The notes under the pieces are model-generated. The model was not told where the DNA came from, searched no databases, and saw only the letters and a list, made by a program, of their open reading frames with translations. This document shows, one piece after another, positions 17,993 through 26,326 of a stretch of 64,000 nt of DNA (position 1 is the first letter of the stretch; each line of letters starts with the position of its first letter). Origin of the DNA: an uncultured Lachnospiraceae bacterium (GTDB lineage: Bacteria > Bacillota > Clostridia > Lachnospirales > Lachnospiraceae); the NCBI GenBank assembly GCA_944383765.1, contig CALWQT010000001.1, forward strand, positions 310,001 to 374,000. The letters run 5' to 3'. The position numbers and the translations under genes were made by a program.

Positions 17993-18507
17993 AACGGATA
18001 CTGATCAATCTTGTGCTGGTAATTCTGGCATTTACGATTCAGAATTGTATATTTCCCCAGATCCCATTTCTGTCAGCATCGCCTAATCTGCTGCTGATCC
18101 TGACTTTTTCTTTTGGGTTCATCTGTGGCAAAGATGCGGGAATGCTGTGTGGATTTATTTCCGGTGTTTTGATGGATCTATTCTATGCAGGTCCGTTTGG
18201 ATTCTATACGCTTTTTTTTGTATATGTAGGATATGTAAATGGGATTTTTACAAAATATTATTATGAAGATTATATCACACTGCCTTTGATCCTAAGTGTA
18301 TTTAACGAGTTGGCTTATAATATTTACATTTATATATTCCAGTTCCTGATCAGAAACCGGCTGGATTTTCTGTTTTATCTCAGAGAAATCATAGTTCCGG
18401 AAACCATCTTTACGGTGCTGGTCACGCTGCTGGTTTACCGCATCTTCCTGATCATTACAAGAAAAATGGAAGAACTGGAAAAAAGGAGAGATACTGATTT
18501 TGTTTAG
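17989..18507 (+). CDS. mreD: Rod shape-determining protein MreD
   Basis: Polytopic membrane protein, 172 residues, with five or six predicted helices. NLVLVILAFTIQNCIF and the block ASPNLLLILTFSFGFICGKDAGMLCGFISGVLMDLFY are characteristic of MreD. It starts inside the end of mreC (ATGA overlap) and its own stop lies 8 bases beyond the TTG start of the PBP2 gene, so the three are translationally coupled. Role: partner of MreC in lateral wall synthesis. Confidence 0.92.
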   Translation: MKRILINLVLVILAFTIQNCIFPQIPFLSASPNLLLILTFSFGFICGKDAGMLCGFISGVLMDLFYAGPFGFYTLFFVYVGYVNGIFTKYYYEDYITLPLILSVFNELAYNIYIYIFQFLIRNRLDFLFYLREIIVPETIFTVLVTLLVYRIFLIITRKMEELEKRRDTDFV

Positions 18508-21379
18508 AGATTTTCTTGACCTGATAAAGACGCTGGGGAAAAAAATGATGTCCTCCAGACTGGTTGTTCTTGGGATTCTATTTTCCTGTATGTTTCTGGT
18601 CCTGGTACTGAAACTGTTCCAGCTTCAGATCGTGAATGGAGAACAGTATTTGCGGGATTATATACAGAAAACAGAAAAAGAAGTGACGACGCCTGGTACA
18701 AGGGGGAATATTTATGACCGGAATGGGAATGTTCTGGCATATAATGAACTGGCTTATGTAGTGACTATACAGGATACCGGCGATTATACTTCTGTGGAAG
18801 AAAAAAATGCCATGATCCTGAGACTGGTACGGATATTAAATAAACATGGCGAAAAAGTGGAAGGCAGATTTGAAGTGGGAATTGATGAAAACGGAGAGAT
18901 GTATTATACTTCTGCTTCCGAAACTGCCAGAAAGCGTTTTTTAAGCGATCTGTATGGTTTAAAAACAATCGAAGAGCTGACTGGGCCGGATGGAAAATAT
19001 CCATCTGATATTACGGCATACGAACTGTTCCAGGATAGATTCCAATATTATGAACTGGACAAACTGAAAGATCAGAACGGTGAACCGGAACAGTTGACGG
19101 ATGAAGAAGCACTTCAGATTGTGAATATCCGTTATACCATGGGTTTGACGGCTTACAGGAAATATGAGTCTACCCAGATCACGTCCTACATCAGCGAGGA
19201 GACCATGGCGGATATTACGGAACATTCTGCTGAATTATTGGGAGTATCGGTAGAAGAGACAACGATCAGGAAATATAATGACAGTATCTACTTTGCCCCT
19301 ATTATCGGTTATACGGGAAAAGTCCAGGAAGACCAGCTGGAAGAATTGAAGAAGGAAAACGAAGATTATGAATTGACGGATATTGTGGGAAGAACAGGAA
19401 TCGAAGCTACTATGGAGACCACGTTGCAGGGACAGAAAGGACATCAGACCATTTGCGTGGACAACATGGGAAGGGTTATGGAAGTACTGTCCCAGACGGA
19501 TCCAGTGGCAGGTCAGGATGTTTATCTGACTTTAGACAGAGATCTGCAGGTGGGTATTTATTATTTGATTGAGCAGCAACTGGCAGGAATTCTTGCCTCT
19601 AAACTGGTCAATGCGGATGACAGCATCAATGAGAACAAAGACTCTTCCAGTATGATGATTCCGATCAAAGATGCTTATTTCCAGCTGATCAATAATAATG
19701 TACTGTCTATGTCCCATTTTGAATCGGAAGAAGCTTCTGCTGTGGAACAGAATATTTTTCAGAAATTCAGCAGGGAAAAAGAACAGGTATTTGAACGGCT
19801 GAGAGCGGAATTATACAGTGAGCATCCTACAGCGTTCCAGGATCTGCCGGAAGATATGCAGGATTATATGTCGTATATCAGCACGTATCTGGCATCAGAT
19901 GGAGTAAATATTCTGGTTTCCGGGAATATTGACAGAAACAGCCAGGAATATCTGGCATGGAGAGACGGGACCTGCAGCCTTCGGGAGTATCTGTATACCG
20001 GGATTGCCAACAGCTGGATTGATACGACCAAACTTGATGTTGACAGTAAATATTCTAATGCGGATGATATTTATGGAGTTTTGGTGGAAGCTGCATTGAC
20101 AGGAATTCAGGACGATAAGGCATTTGATAAAAAGATTTATCAGCATCTGATTGATGCCGGTACAGTGACAGGAAGAGAACTCTGCCTGGCTCTTTATGAT
20201 CAGGGAGTTCTGGAATATGACAGTAATCAGGTTGCACTTTTAAATGCGAATGGAGAGGAATATGCGTACACCTTTATCAAGGAAAAAATCTCCAATCTGG
20301 AACTGACACCGGCTCAGATGGCACTGGATCCTTGTACAGCAGGTGTGGTGGTAACAGATGTGAATACCGGAGAGGTCAGAGCGCTGGTGACATACCCGAG
20401 CTATGATAATAACAGGCTGTCTGGAACCATGGATACGGAATATTATACGCAGCTTTTAAATGACTTGTCCAATCCTCTTTATAATAATGCTACCCAGGTA
20501 CTGAAAGCTCCCGGTTCTACCTTTAAACCCATAGCAGCTGTGGCTGCTCTGGCGGAGGGAGTTGTGACCATAGATGAACAGATTGATTGTACCGGGCGGT
20601 ATGAACTGGCATCCCCGCCATTGAAATGTGCGGTGTATCCGGGACATCATGGAAATCAGACTATGGTAGAAGGTATTCAGAATTCCTGCAATTATTATTT
20701 CGCGGAGCTGGGGCACCGACTGGCGACGGATGAAAACGGCAATTATAATGCAGAACAGGGACTGGAGACCATAAGAAAATATGCATCCATGTTTGGGCTG
20801 GACCATACTTCGGGAGTGGAGATTCCAGAAGTTGCCCCCAATCTGACTACAGAAGACCCGGAACGTTCCGTCATCGGACAGGGTACCAATGCTTATACAA
20901 ACGTCCAGCTTTCCCGCTATGTGGCAGCAATTGCCAATAGAGGAACGGTATATGAATTAAGTCTTATTGATAAAGTTACAGATTCTGATGGAAATCTGGT
21001 GGAAGAATATACACCGGAAGTATATTCCCATATTGATATTGATGATTCTATCTGGGATACGGTACAGGAAGGTATGAGACGGGTAATTGCCAATGGATCT
21101 GCCAATAAGATTTTCAATGACCTGGAGGTAAATGTAGCAGGAAAGACAGGAACGGCCCAGGAATCCAAAAACAGGGCGAACCATGCATTTTTTATTTCTT
21201 ATGGACCATATGAGAACCCGGATATCTGTGTGACGGTGAATATTCCCAATGGATATACATCAGGAAACGCAGCGTCTCTGGCAAAGAACGTTTACCGATT
21301 CTATTTTGGATATACAGATCTGGATTATATTCTGAATACAGGTGCGTTGGAAGCGACTAATGTTAATATCAGAGACTGA
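18500..21379 (+). CDS. mrdA: Penicillin-binding protein 2 (elongation transpeptidase), long form
   Basis: Class B transpeptidase that pairs with RodA. It begins at a TTG (18500) about 10 bases after AAAAAGGAGAG. Membrane helix at residues about 20-42 (VVLGILFSCMFLVLVLKLFQLQI), pedestal with TPGTRGNIYDRNGNVLA, then the transpeptidase motifs: STFK near residue 672 (KAPGSTFKPIAAV), SCN near 727 (IQNSCNYYFAELG) and KTGT near 881 (NVAGKTGTAQES). At 959 residues it is much longer than E. coli PBP2 (about 630). Roughly 230 residues between about 367 and 598 sit between the opening of the transpeptidase domain and the TPAQMALDPCTAGVVV segment. Confidence 0.95.
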   Translation: MFRDFLDLIKTLGKKMMSSRLVVLGILFSCMFLVLVLKLFQLQIVNGEQYLRDYIQKTEKEVTTPGTRGNIYDRNGNVLAYNELAYVVTIQDTGDYTSVEEKNAMILRLVRILNKHGEKVEGRFEVGIDENGEMYYTSASETARKRFLSDLYGLKTIEELTGPDGKYPSDITAYELFQDRFQYYELDKLKDQNGEPEQLTDEEALQIVNIRYTMGLTAYRKYESTQITSYISEETMADITEHSAELLGVSVEETTIRKYNDSIYFAPIIGYTGKVQEDQLEELKKENEDYELTDIVGRTGIEATMETTLQGQKGHQTICVDNMGRVMEVLSQTDPVAGQDVYLTLDRDLQVGIYYLIEQQLAGILASKLVNADDSINENKDSSSMMIPIKDAYFQLINNNVLSMSHFESEEASAVEQNIFQKFSREKEQVFERLRAELYSEHPTAFQDLPEDMQDYMSYISTYLASDGVNILVSGNIDRNSQEYLAWRDGTCSLREYLYTGIANSWIDTTKLDVDSKYSNADDIYGVLVEAALTGIQDDKAFDKKIYQHLIDAGTVTGRELCLALYDQGVLEYDSNQVALLNANGEEYAYTFIKEKISNLELTPAQMALDPCTAGVVVTDVNTGEVRALVTYPSYDNNRLSGTMDTEYYTQLLNDLSNPLYNNATQVLKAPGSTFKPIAAVAALAEGVVTIDEQIDCTGRYELASPPLKCAVYPGHHGNQTMVEGIQNSCNYYFAELGHRLATDENGNYNAEQGLETIRKYASMFGLDHTSGVEIPEVAPNLTTEDPERSVIGQGTNAYTNVQLSRYVAAIANRGTVYELSLIDKVTDSDGNLVEEYTPEVYSHIDIDDSIWDTVQEGMRRVIANGSANKIFNDLEVNVAGKTGTAQESKNRANHAFFISYGPYENPDICVTVNIPNGYTSGNAASLAKNVYRFYFGYTDLDYILNTGALEATNVNIRD

Positions 21380-21403
21380 TAGTATCTGGGAGGTTTTAAA
21401 GTT

Positions 21404-22069
21404 ATGCACAATACTGTGGTAATCAAAGGAAATAAGTCGGGGCTGACCGTTTATCTGGACCCAGCCCCTGCTTTTCAGGAAATCCTGTCAGATGTGGCAG
21501 ATAAATTTCGGGAAAGCGCAAAATTCTGGGGATCTGTACAGATGGCGCTGACTTTGGAAGGAAGAGATATGACGGCAGCAGAGGAATTTGCTGTGGTCAA
21601 TACGATTACAGAAAATTCCCAGATTGAAATCCTGTGCCTGCTGGATCATGATATCAACAGGATTGAGCGGTGTGAAAAGGCGTTAAATGAAAAGCTTATG
21701 GAATTAAATTCCAGGACAGGCCAGTTTTATAAAGGGAATCTGTCAGCCGGAGAGACTTTGGAGGCAGAAGCAAGCATTGTCGTCATAGGAGATGTGGAAA
21801 AAGGCGGCAGAGTGATATCCAAAGGCAATATTATCGTATTGGGAGAGCTGAGAGGCTTTGCCCATGCCGGAGCATCAGGAAATTACGAGGCTGTAGTGAC
21901 AGCACTGGAAATGGCCCCGTCTCAGCTGAAGATTGCAGATATCCAGCAAAAATATGGGGATAGAGGGAAAAAATTGGGAAAAGGGCCAATGATCGCCGGC
22001 ATTGCAGATGAGCATATTGAAGTAAAAACTTTAAAGAAAAGTTTCCTGAATCGGATAAATTTTATTTAA
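21404..22069 (+). CDS. minC: Septum site-determining protein MinC
   Basis: FtsZ-assembly inhibitor. The N-terminal domain (VVIKGNKSGLTVYLD) is followed by a linker and the C-terminal beta-helix with GETLEAEASIVVIGDVEKGG, SKGNIIVLGELRGFAHAG and a final MAPSQLKIADIQQKYG. The glycine-rich beta-helix that binds MinD is intact. 221 residues. Located between PBP2 and minD, with a 79-base gap to minD that holds an AT-rich stretch (TATAAT at about 22113) that may be a weak promoter. Confidence 0.94.
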   Translation: MHNTVVIKGNKSGLTVYLDPAPAFQEILSDVADKFRESAKFWGSVQMALTLEGRDMTAAEEFAVVNTITENSQIEILCLLDHDINRIERCEKALNEKLMELNSRTGQFYKGNLSAGETLEAEASIVVIGDVEKGGRVISKGNIIVLGELRGFAHAGASGNYEAVVTALEMAPSQLKIADIQQKYGDRGKKLGKGPMIAGIADEHIEVKTLKKSFLNRINFI

Positions 22070-22148
22070 TAATGGAAAAATACTGGAAAAAGTATCAAAA
22101 ATAAGTTACAATATAATATGGCAATTTTATATCAGGAGGATATTCATT

Positions 22149-22940
22149 ATGAGTGAAGTCATTGTGATTACTTCCGGAAAAGGCGGGGTAGGTAAAACAA
22201 CCACCTCTGCGAATGTAGGAACAGGCCTGGCTATTTTGGGGTACAAAGTAGTTCTGATCGATACAGATATCGGACTGCGTAACCTTGATGTGGTAATGGG
22301 ACTGGAAAACCGCATTGTCTACAATCTGGTGGACGTCGTGGAGGGAAACTGCAGAATCAAGCAGGCCCTGATAAAAGACAAAAGATATCCAAACCTGTAT
22401 TTGCTGCCATCTGCTCAGACACGGGATAAGTCAGCGGTAAGCCCTGGGCAGATGAAAAAACTGGTAAGTGACTTAAGAGGAGAATTTGACTACATACTGT
22501 TGGATTGTCCGGCAGGAATTGAAAGAGGATTTAAAAATGCGGTAGCTGGAGCGGACAGGGCTTTTGTGGTGACAACTCCAGAAGTATCTGCCATCCGAGA
22601 TGCAGACCGTATCATTGGGCTTCTGGAAGCGGAAGACATGGGAGAGATCGATCTGATCGTGAACCGGGTCCGTATGGATATGGTTCGAAGAGGTGATATG
22701 ATGTCGGTAGGGGATGTGGTGGATATTCTTTCCGTGAATATGATAGGCGCCATACCGGATGATGAGGACATTGTCATTGCAACGAACCAGGGCGAGCCTC
22801 TTGCCGGAAGTGATTCTCTTTCTGGACAGGCTTATATGAATATTTGCCGGAGAATAGTAGGAGAGAGTGTACCCTTTATGAATCTGGAAGGTTCCAGAGG
22901 GTTGTTACGCCGCTTGTCCGGGCTGTTGAAACGGGCATAA
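22149..22940 (+). CDS. minD: Septum site-determining protein MinD
   Basis: Membrane-associated ATPase that recruits MinC. Deviant Walker A is ITSGKGGVGKTTTSANVG (residues about 6-23, both lysines present), switch I DTDIGLRNLDVVMGLENR, and Walker B DYILLDCPAGIERGF. The C-terminal amphipathic membrane-targeting helix is present as LLRRLSGLLKRA. 263 residues, complete. AGGAGGATATTC lies before the ATG. Confidence 0.97.
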   Translation: MSEVIVITSGKGGVGKTTTSANVGTGLAILGYKVVLIDTDIGLRNLDVVMGLENRIVYNLVDVVEGNCRIKQALIKDKRYPNLYLLPSAQTRDKSAVSPGQMKKLVSDLRGEFDYILLDCPAGIERGFKNAVAGADRAFVVTTPEVSAIRDADRIIGLLEAEDMGEIDLIVNRVRMDMVRRGDMMSVGDVVDILSVNMIGAIPDDEDIVIATNQGEPLAGSDSLSGQAYMNICRRIVGESVPFMNLEGSRGLLRRLSGLLKRA

Positions 22941-22954
22941 AGGGAGGGAGTTTT

Positions 22955-23230
22955 ATGAAACTTTTTCCCAGGTTACACAGAAGAAATTCGGGAGAACTGG
23001 CAAAAAAGCGTTTAAAAGCCGTCCTGTCGGCCGACAGGACAGACTGTTCTCCCGAAATGATTGAAATGGTAAAAGAGGACCTGGTGGTTACAGTTTCCAA
23101 ATATATGGAAGTGGACCAGGGGGGAATAGAAATACAAATCCGACAGGAAGATGCTGCAAATGGCAGAAAAAAACCAGCCCTTTATGCCAATATTCCAATC
23201 TTAAATATGGGAAATAAGGGGATATTTTAG
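22955..23230 (+). CDS. minE: Cell division topological specificity factor MinE
   Basis: Stimulates MinD ATPase and drives pole-to-pole oscillation. I took the ATG at 22955, preceded by AGGGAGGGAG; the frame is open upstream inside minD. The 91-residue protein has the MinD-binding segment (AKKRLKAVLSADRTDCSPEMIEMVKEDL split over residues about 17-44) and the dimer core VVTVSKYMEVDQGGIEIQI. Its presence means this cell uses an oscillating Min system rather than, or in addition to, the DivIVA type. The rodA ATG follows directly after its stop. Confidence 0.93.
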   Translation: MKLFPRLHRRNSGELAKKRLKAVLSADRTDCSPEMIEMVKEDLVVTVSKYMEVDQGGIEIQIRQEDAANGRKKPALYANIPILNMGNKGIF

Positions 23231-24358
23231 ATGTTGCTGAATTATGATTTTAAAAACTACAATTTCAGACTGATTTTGTATGTGTTGGCACTGAATGTGA
23301 TAGGAGTTCTGGTGATCAACAGTGCGTCTAATCAGGACGCTGGTATGGTGGGAAAACAGATTGCAGGAATTGCGGTTGGCCTTGTACTGGCGATCATTGT
23401 TTCTTTGATTCCCTATCAGAAGATTCTGACTTTCAGTTGGGGAATTTATGCTGGTTGTATTTTAATCCTGATTGCCGTTCTGATTTTTGGAAAGAATGTA
23501 AATGGAGCGACACGATGGATTGTTCTTCCAGGAAACATACAGTTTCAGCCTTCCGAATTTGTGAAGCAGGGGATGATCCTGTTTGCGGCATGGCTGCTGA
23601 CCAAATACCATGATTCTATCAATACGTTGCGGACGCTTGCTATGGCAGCCGGTCTGTTCGCTGTTCCGGCCTTTCTGATTTTGGAAGAACCAAATCTTTC
23701 CACAACATTGGTCATCTTGTTTGTGCTGGTCTGCATGGTGTTTGCAGCCGGTTTAAGCTATAGATGGATTTTCGGGACTTTGGCCGTCCTGCTGCCTGTG
23801 GGCGGGCTATTGATCTATTTGGCCAGATTTACAGATATTCTTACTAAAATTCCCTTTCTTCAGGGGTATCAGGTACGACGGGTGCTTGCCTGGCTGAATC
23901 CGGATGAATATGTTTCTACCGGTTATCAGCAGGCGAATTCAATCATGGCCATTGGCTCCGGAATGCTGAAGGGAAAAGGACTAAATAATAATACGCTTGC
24001 ATCCGTGAAGAACGGAAATTTTCTTTCCGAAGAGCAGACAGATTTTATTTTTGCTGTGATTGGCGAGGAATTGGGGTTTATTGGCTGCGTCGTTGTGATC
24101 GCGCTATTTGCCGTACTGGTGTTTGAGTGCCTGTATCTGGCGCACAAGGCAAAGGATTTATCAGGAAGGCTGATTTGCTGCGGGGTGGCGGCACTTCTGG
24201 CCTTCCAGGCTTTTTCTAATATTGCGGTGGCTACTGGGATTTTTCCTAATACCGGGCTCCCGCTTCCGTTCATCAGCTATGGCGTCAGTTCGTTGGTCAG
24301 TATGTACCTCGGACTGGGAGTTCTTCTGAATATAGGGCTCCAGAGAATTAAACGATAA
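23231..24358 (+). CDS. rodA: SEDS peptidoglycan polymerase RodA
   Basis: A ten-helix SEDS glycosyltransferase, 375 residues. Motifs: INSASNQDAGMVGKQ, NVNGATRWI, IQFQPSEFVKQGMILF, EEPNLSTTLVILF, YQQANSIMAIGSGMLKGKG, EEQTDFIFAVIGEELGF and NTGLPLPFISYGVSSLVS. I call it RodA and not FtsW/SpoVE because it lies with mreCD and PBP2 genes; sequence alone does not fully separate the paralogs. AATAAGGGG precedes the ATG; no gap to minE. Confidence 0.9.
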   Translation: MLLNYDFKNYNFRLILYVLALNVIGVLVINSASNQDAGMVGKQIAGIAVGLVLAIIVSLIPYQKILTFSWGIYAGCILILIAVLIFGKNVNGATRWIVLPGNIQFQPSEFVKQGMILFAAWLLTKYHDSINTLRTLAMAAGLFAVPAFLILEEPNLSTTLVILFVLVCMVFAAGLSYRWIFGTLAVLLPVGGLLIYLARFTDILTKIPFLQGYQVRRVLAWLNPDEYVSTGYQQANSIMAIGSGMLKGKGLNNNTLASVKNGNFLSEEQTDFIFAVIGEELGFIGCVVVIALFAVLVFECLYLAHKAKDLSGRLICCGVAALLAFQAFSNIAVATGIFPNTGLPLPFISYGVSSLVSMYLGLGVLLNIGLQRIKR

Positions 24359-24376
24359 GAGAAGGAGGATTTCGGA

Positions 24377-24772
24377 ATGAATATTGGTTTAGTTGCACAT
24401 GATTCCAAAAAAAAGCTGATGCAGAATTTTTGCATTGCTTACAGGGGTGTGCTGAGCAAACATGATTTATATGCTACAGGAACAACAGGACGTTTGATTG
24501 AAGAGGTTACCAACCTGAATGTACGAAAGTTTCTGGCAGGTCATTTAGGGGGCAATAAGCAATTGAGCGCGGAGATTGAGCATAACACCATAGACCTGGT
24601 GATCTTTCTTAGAGATCCGCTGCATCCGAAGGAGCATGAACCAGATGTAAATGATGTGGTAAGGCTTTGCGACCTTTACAACATTCCTTTGGCTACCAAT
24701 GTAGCTACGGCAGAACTTTTGATCAAGGCTTTGGATCGTGGAGACATGGAATGGAGAGAAGCATACAGATAA
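24377..24772 (+). CDS. mgsA: Methylglyoxal synthase
   Basis: Converts dihydroxyacetone phosphate to methylglyoxal and phosphate, a bypass that relieves phosphate limitation in glycolysis. The 131-residue protein opens with IGLVAHDSKKKLMQNF, then LYATGTTGRLIEE, GGNKQLSAEI (substrate phosphate site), DLVIFLRDPLHPKEHEPDVN with the catalytic aspartates, and the end NIPLATNVATAELLI. All expected residues are present. The following carboxypeptidase gene starts 22 bases before its stop. Confidence 0.96.
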   Translation: MNIGLVAHDSKKKLMQNFCIAYRGVLSKHDLYATGTTGRLIEEVTNLNVRKFLAGHLGGNKQLSAEIEHNTIDLVIFLRDPLHPKEHEPDVNDVVRLCDLYNIPLATNVATAELLIKALDRGDMEWREAYR

Positions 24773-25737
24773 GATGGCTGCGGGGGAAAGCCGGTATTCT
24801 GGCATTTTGTCTGTCAGCCGGTTTTTTCCTGGCAGGGTGCGGCAGCGAAATACAAGAGCGGCCTTATGCCATAGGGGAGAGAGTCTGGGAGACGGCAGAA
24901 GAAAGTGGAAAGCGGGCGGAAGCTTTTGCTTCTGAACTTTGCGTTCCGGATGAAAGCGGCAGCTATGAGGACAGTGGGATCACTGCGGAGGCAGCAGCTT
25001 TGTTTTCTCTTGCTGATGGAACGGTTCCTTATTATAAAAATCCATATGAACGTCTTTATCCGGCCAGTATTACTAAGGTTATGACTGCTTTGGTGGCTAT
25101 CAGACATGGTAATTTATCGGATCAGGTGACGGTGACGGAAGATGCGGTTATCACAGAATCCGGAGCCTCCCTTTGCAATATTCATCCAGGAGATACGCTC
25201 ACTTTAGAGCAGCTTTTGTATGGTCTCATGTTGCCGTCAGGTAATGATGCGGGGGCTGCAATCGCTGTACATATTGCAGGCAGTATTGAGAAGTTTGCGG
25301 ATATGATGAATGAGGAAGCGAAAGCGCTGGGGGCGACCGGTACTCATTTTACAAATCCACATGGGCTTACAGATGAAAATCATTATACGACGGCTTATGA
25401 TCTGTATTTGATTTTTAATGAGGCAATGAAGGAACCGGAATTCAGAAAAGTGGTAGAGACTTCTTCCTACTATGCTGAGTATACGGATCGTGCAGGGGAA
25501 ACCGTAACACAGACATGGAAGGGCGGAAATCAGTTCCTGACAGGGGAACGGGCGGCTCCAGAGGGAGTTACTGTCACAGGAGGAAAGACGGGAACCACAA
25601 ATGCGGCAGGTTATTGCCTGATTACTTCCAGTGAAGATACTGCTGGAAATGAATATATTGCTGTAGTTCTGAAGGCAGAAAGCAGACCTTCTCTTTATGA
25701 CAATATGACAAATCTTATGAATAAAATTGTCAATTAG
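24751..25737 (+). CDS. D-alanyl-D-alanine carboxypeptidase, lipoprotein (peptidase S11)
   Basis: Trims the terminal D-Ala from peptidoglycan stem peptides. I chose the ATG at 24751 (MERSIQIRW), giving a lipoprotein signal with GILAFCLSAGFFLAGCGSE, where LAGC is the lipobox; the weak GGAG at 24740 is the likely ribosome site. The serine-hydrolase motifs are SITK (ASITKVMTAL), SGN (LPSGNDAGAAIA) and KTG (TGGKTGTTNAAG). 328 residues. Unlike E. coli DacA there is no C-terminal amphipathic anchor; the enzyme should be tethered by its N-terminal lipid. Overlap with mgsA is 22 bases. Confidence 0.92.
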   Translation: MERSIQIRWLRGKAGILAFCLSAGFFLAGCGSEIQERPYAIGERVWETAEESGKRAEAFASELCVPDESGSYEDSGITAEAAALFSLADGTVPYYKNPYERLYPASITKVMTALVAIRHGNLSDQVTVTEDAVITESGASLCNIHPGDTLTLEQLLYGLMLPSGNDAGAAIAVHIAGSIEKFADMMNEEAKALGATGTHFTNPHGLTDENHYTTAYDLYLIFNEAMKEPEFRKVVETSSYYAEYTDRAGETVTQTWKGGNQFLTGERAAPEGVTVTGGKTGTTNAAGYCLITSSEDTAGNEYIAVVLKAESRPSLYDNMTNLMNKIVN

Positions 25738-25740
25738 TTA

Positions 25741-25769
25741 TTGCCTTTTTTGAGAATTTGTTCTATAAT
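25741..25769 (+). promoter_or_regulatory. Sigma-A-type promoter before the P-loop protein gene
   Basis: TTGCCT at 25741-25746, 17-base spacer, TATAAT at 25764-25769, followed by a leader of about 55 bases and CAAGGAGGA before the ATG. Confidence 0.65.
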
Positions 25770-25828
25770 TATGATAATAAATTTGAAATTTTTATGCAAG
25801 TTTAATAAAACTCAAGGAGGATATTGCT

Positions 25829-26248
25829 ATGGTTCAGATTATTGCAGGAGAAAAGGGTAAGGGAAAGACAAAACATCTGTTGGATAAGGCCAACGCAGCA
25901 GTAAAGGAGTCGAAAGGGTCTATCGTATACCTGGATAAGAGTTCCAAGCATATGTACGAATTGAACAACAGGATCCGCCTGATCAATGTAAAGGAATACC
26001 CGTTACCGTCAAGTGAAGCATTTATTGGTTTTATATGTGGAATTATTTCTCAGGATCATGACCTGGAAATGATGTTTTTAGACAGCTTTTTAAAGTTAGC
26101 TGCTCTGGAAGGAGAAGACATCACTGAGGTCATCACTACTTTGGAAAATATTGGCGAAAAATATCATGTAACGTTTGTATTGAGCGTTTCCATGAATAAA
26201 GAGGATATGCCGGCAAATGCACAGGCTGACGTAATCATCGCATTATAA
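25829..26248 (+). CDS. Small P-loop protein of unknown function
   Basis: A 139-residue soluble protein. The N-terminus has a Walker A motif (IIAGEKGKGKTKHLL, residues about 4-18) after a beta strand, and EMMFLDSFLKL near residue 90 may serve as the Walker B region. The rest alternates strands and helices, ending in ANAQADVIIAL. It resembles proteins annotated loosely as 'PilT-like' in Lachnospiraceae, but no pilus genes are near and the PilT family motifs are absent, so I do not use that name. It has its own promoter and terminator and sits between a DD-carboxypeptidase gene and an HlyD-like gene. Confidence 0.8.
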   Translation: MVQIIAGEKGKGKTKHLLDKANAAVKESKGSIVYLDKSSKHMYELNNRIRLINVKEYPLPSSEAFIGFICGIISQDHDLEMMFLDSFLKLAALEGEDITEVITTLENIGEKYHVTFVLSVSMNKEDMPANAQADVIIAL

Positions 26249-26266
26249 TAAACAGTTAATTTCATA

Positions 26267-26297
26267 AGACCTCTGCAGACAGGCGGAGGTCTTTTTC
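26267..26297 (+). terminator. Rho-independent terminator
   Basis: AGACCTC (26267-26273) pairs with GAGGTCT (26286-26292), followed by TTTTTC. It closes the single-gene unit of the P-loop protein. Confidence 0.88.
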
Positions 26298-26326
26298 TTT
26301 GATATTGGCTTGGAGGCGTTTAACCC

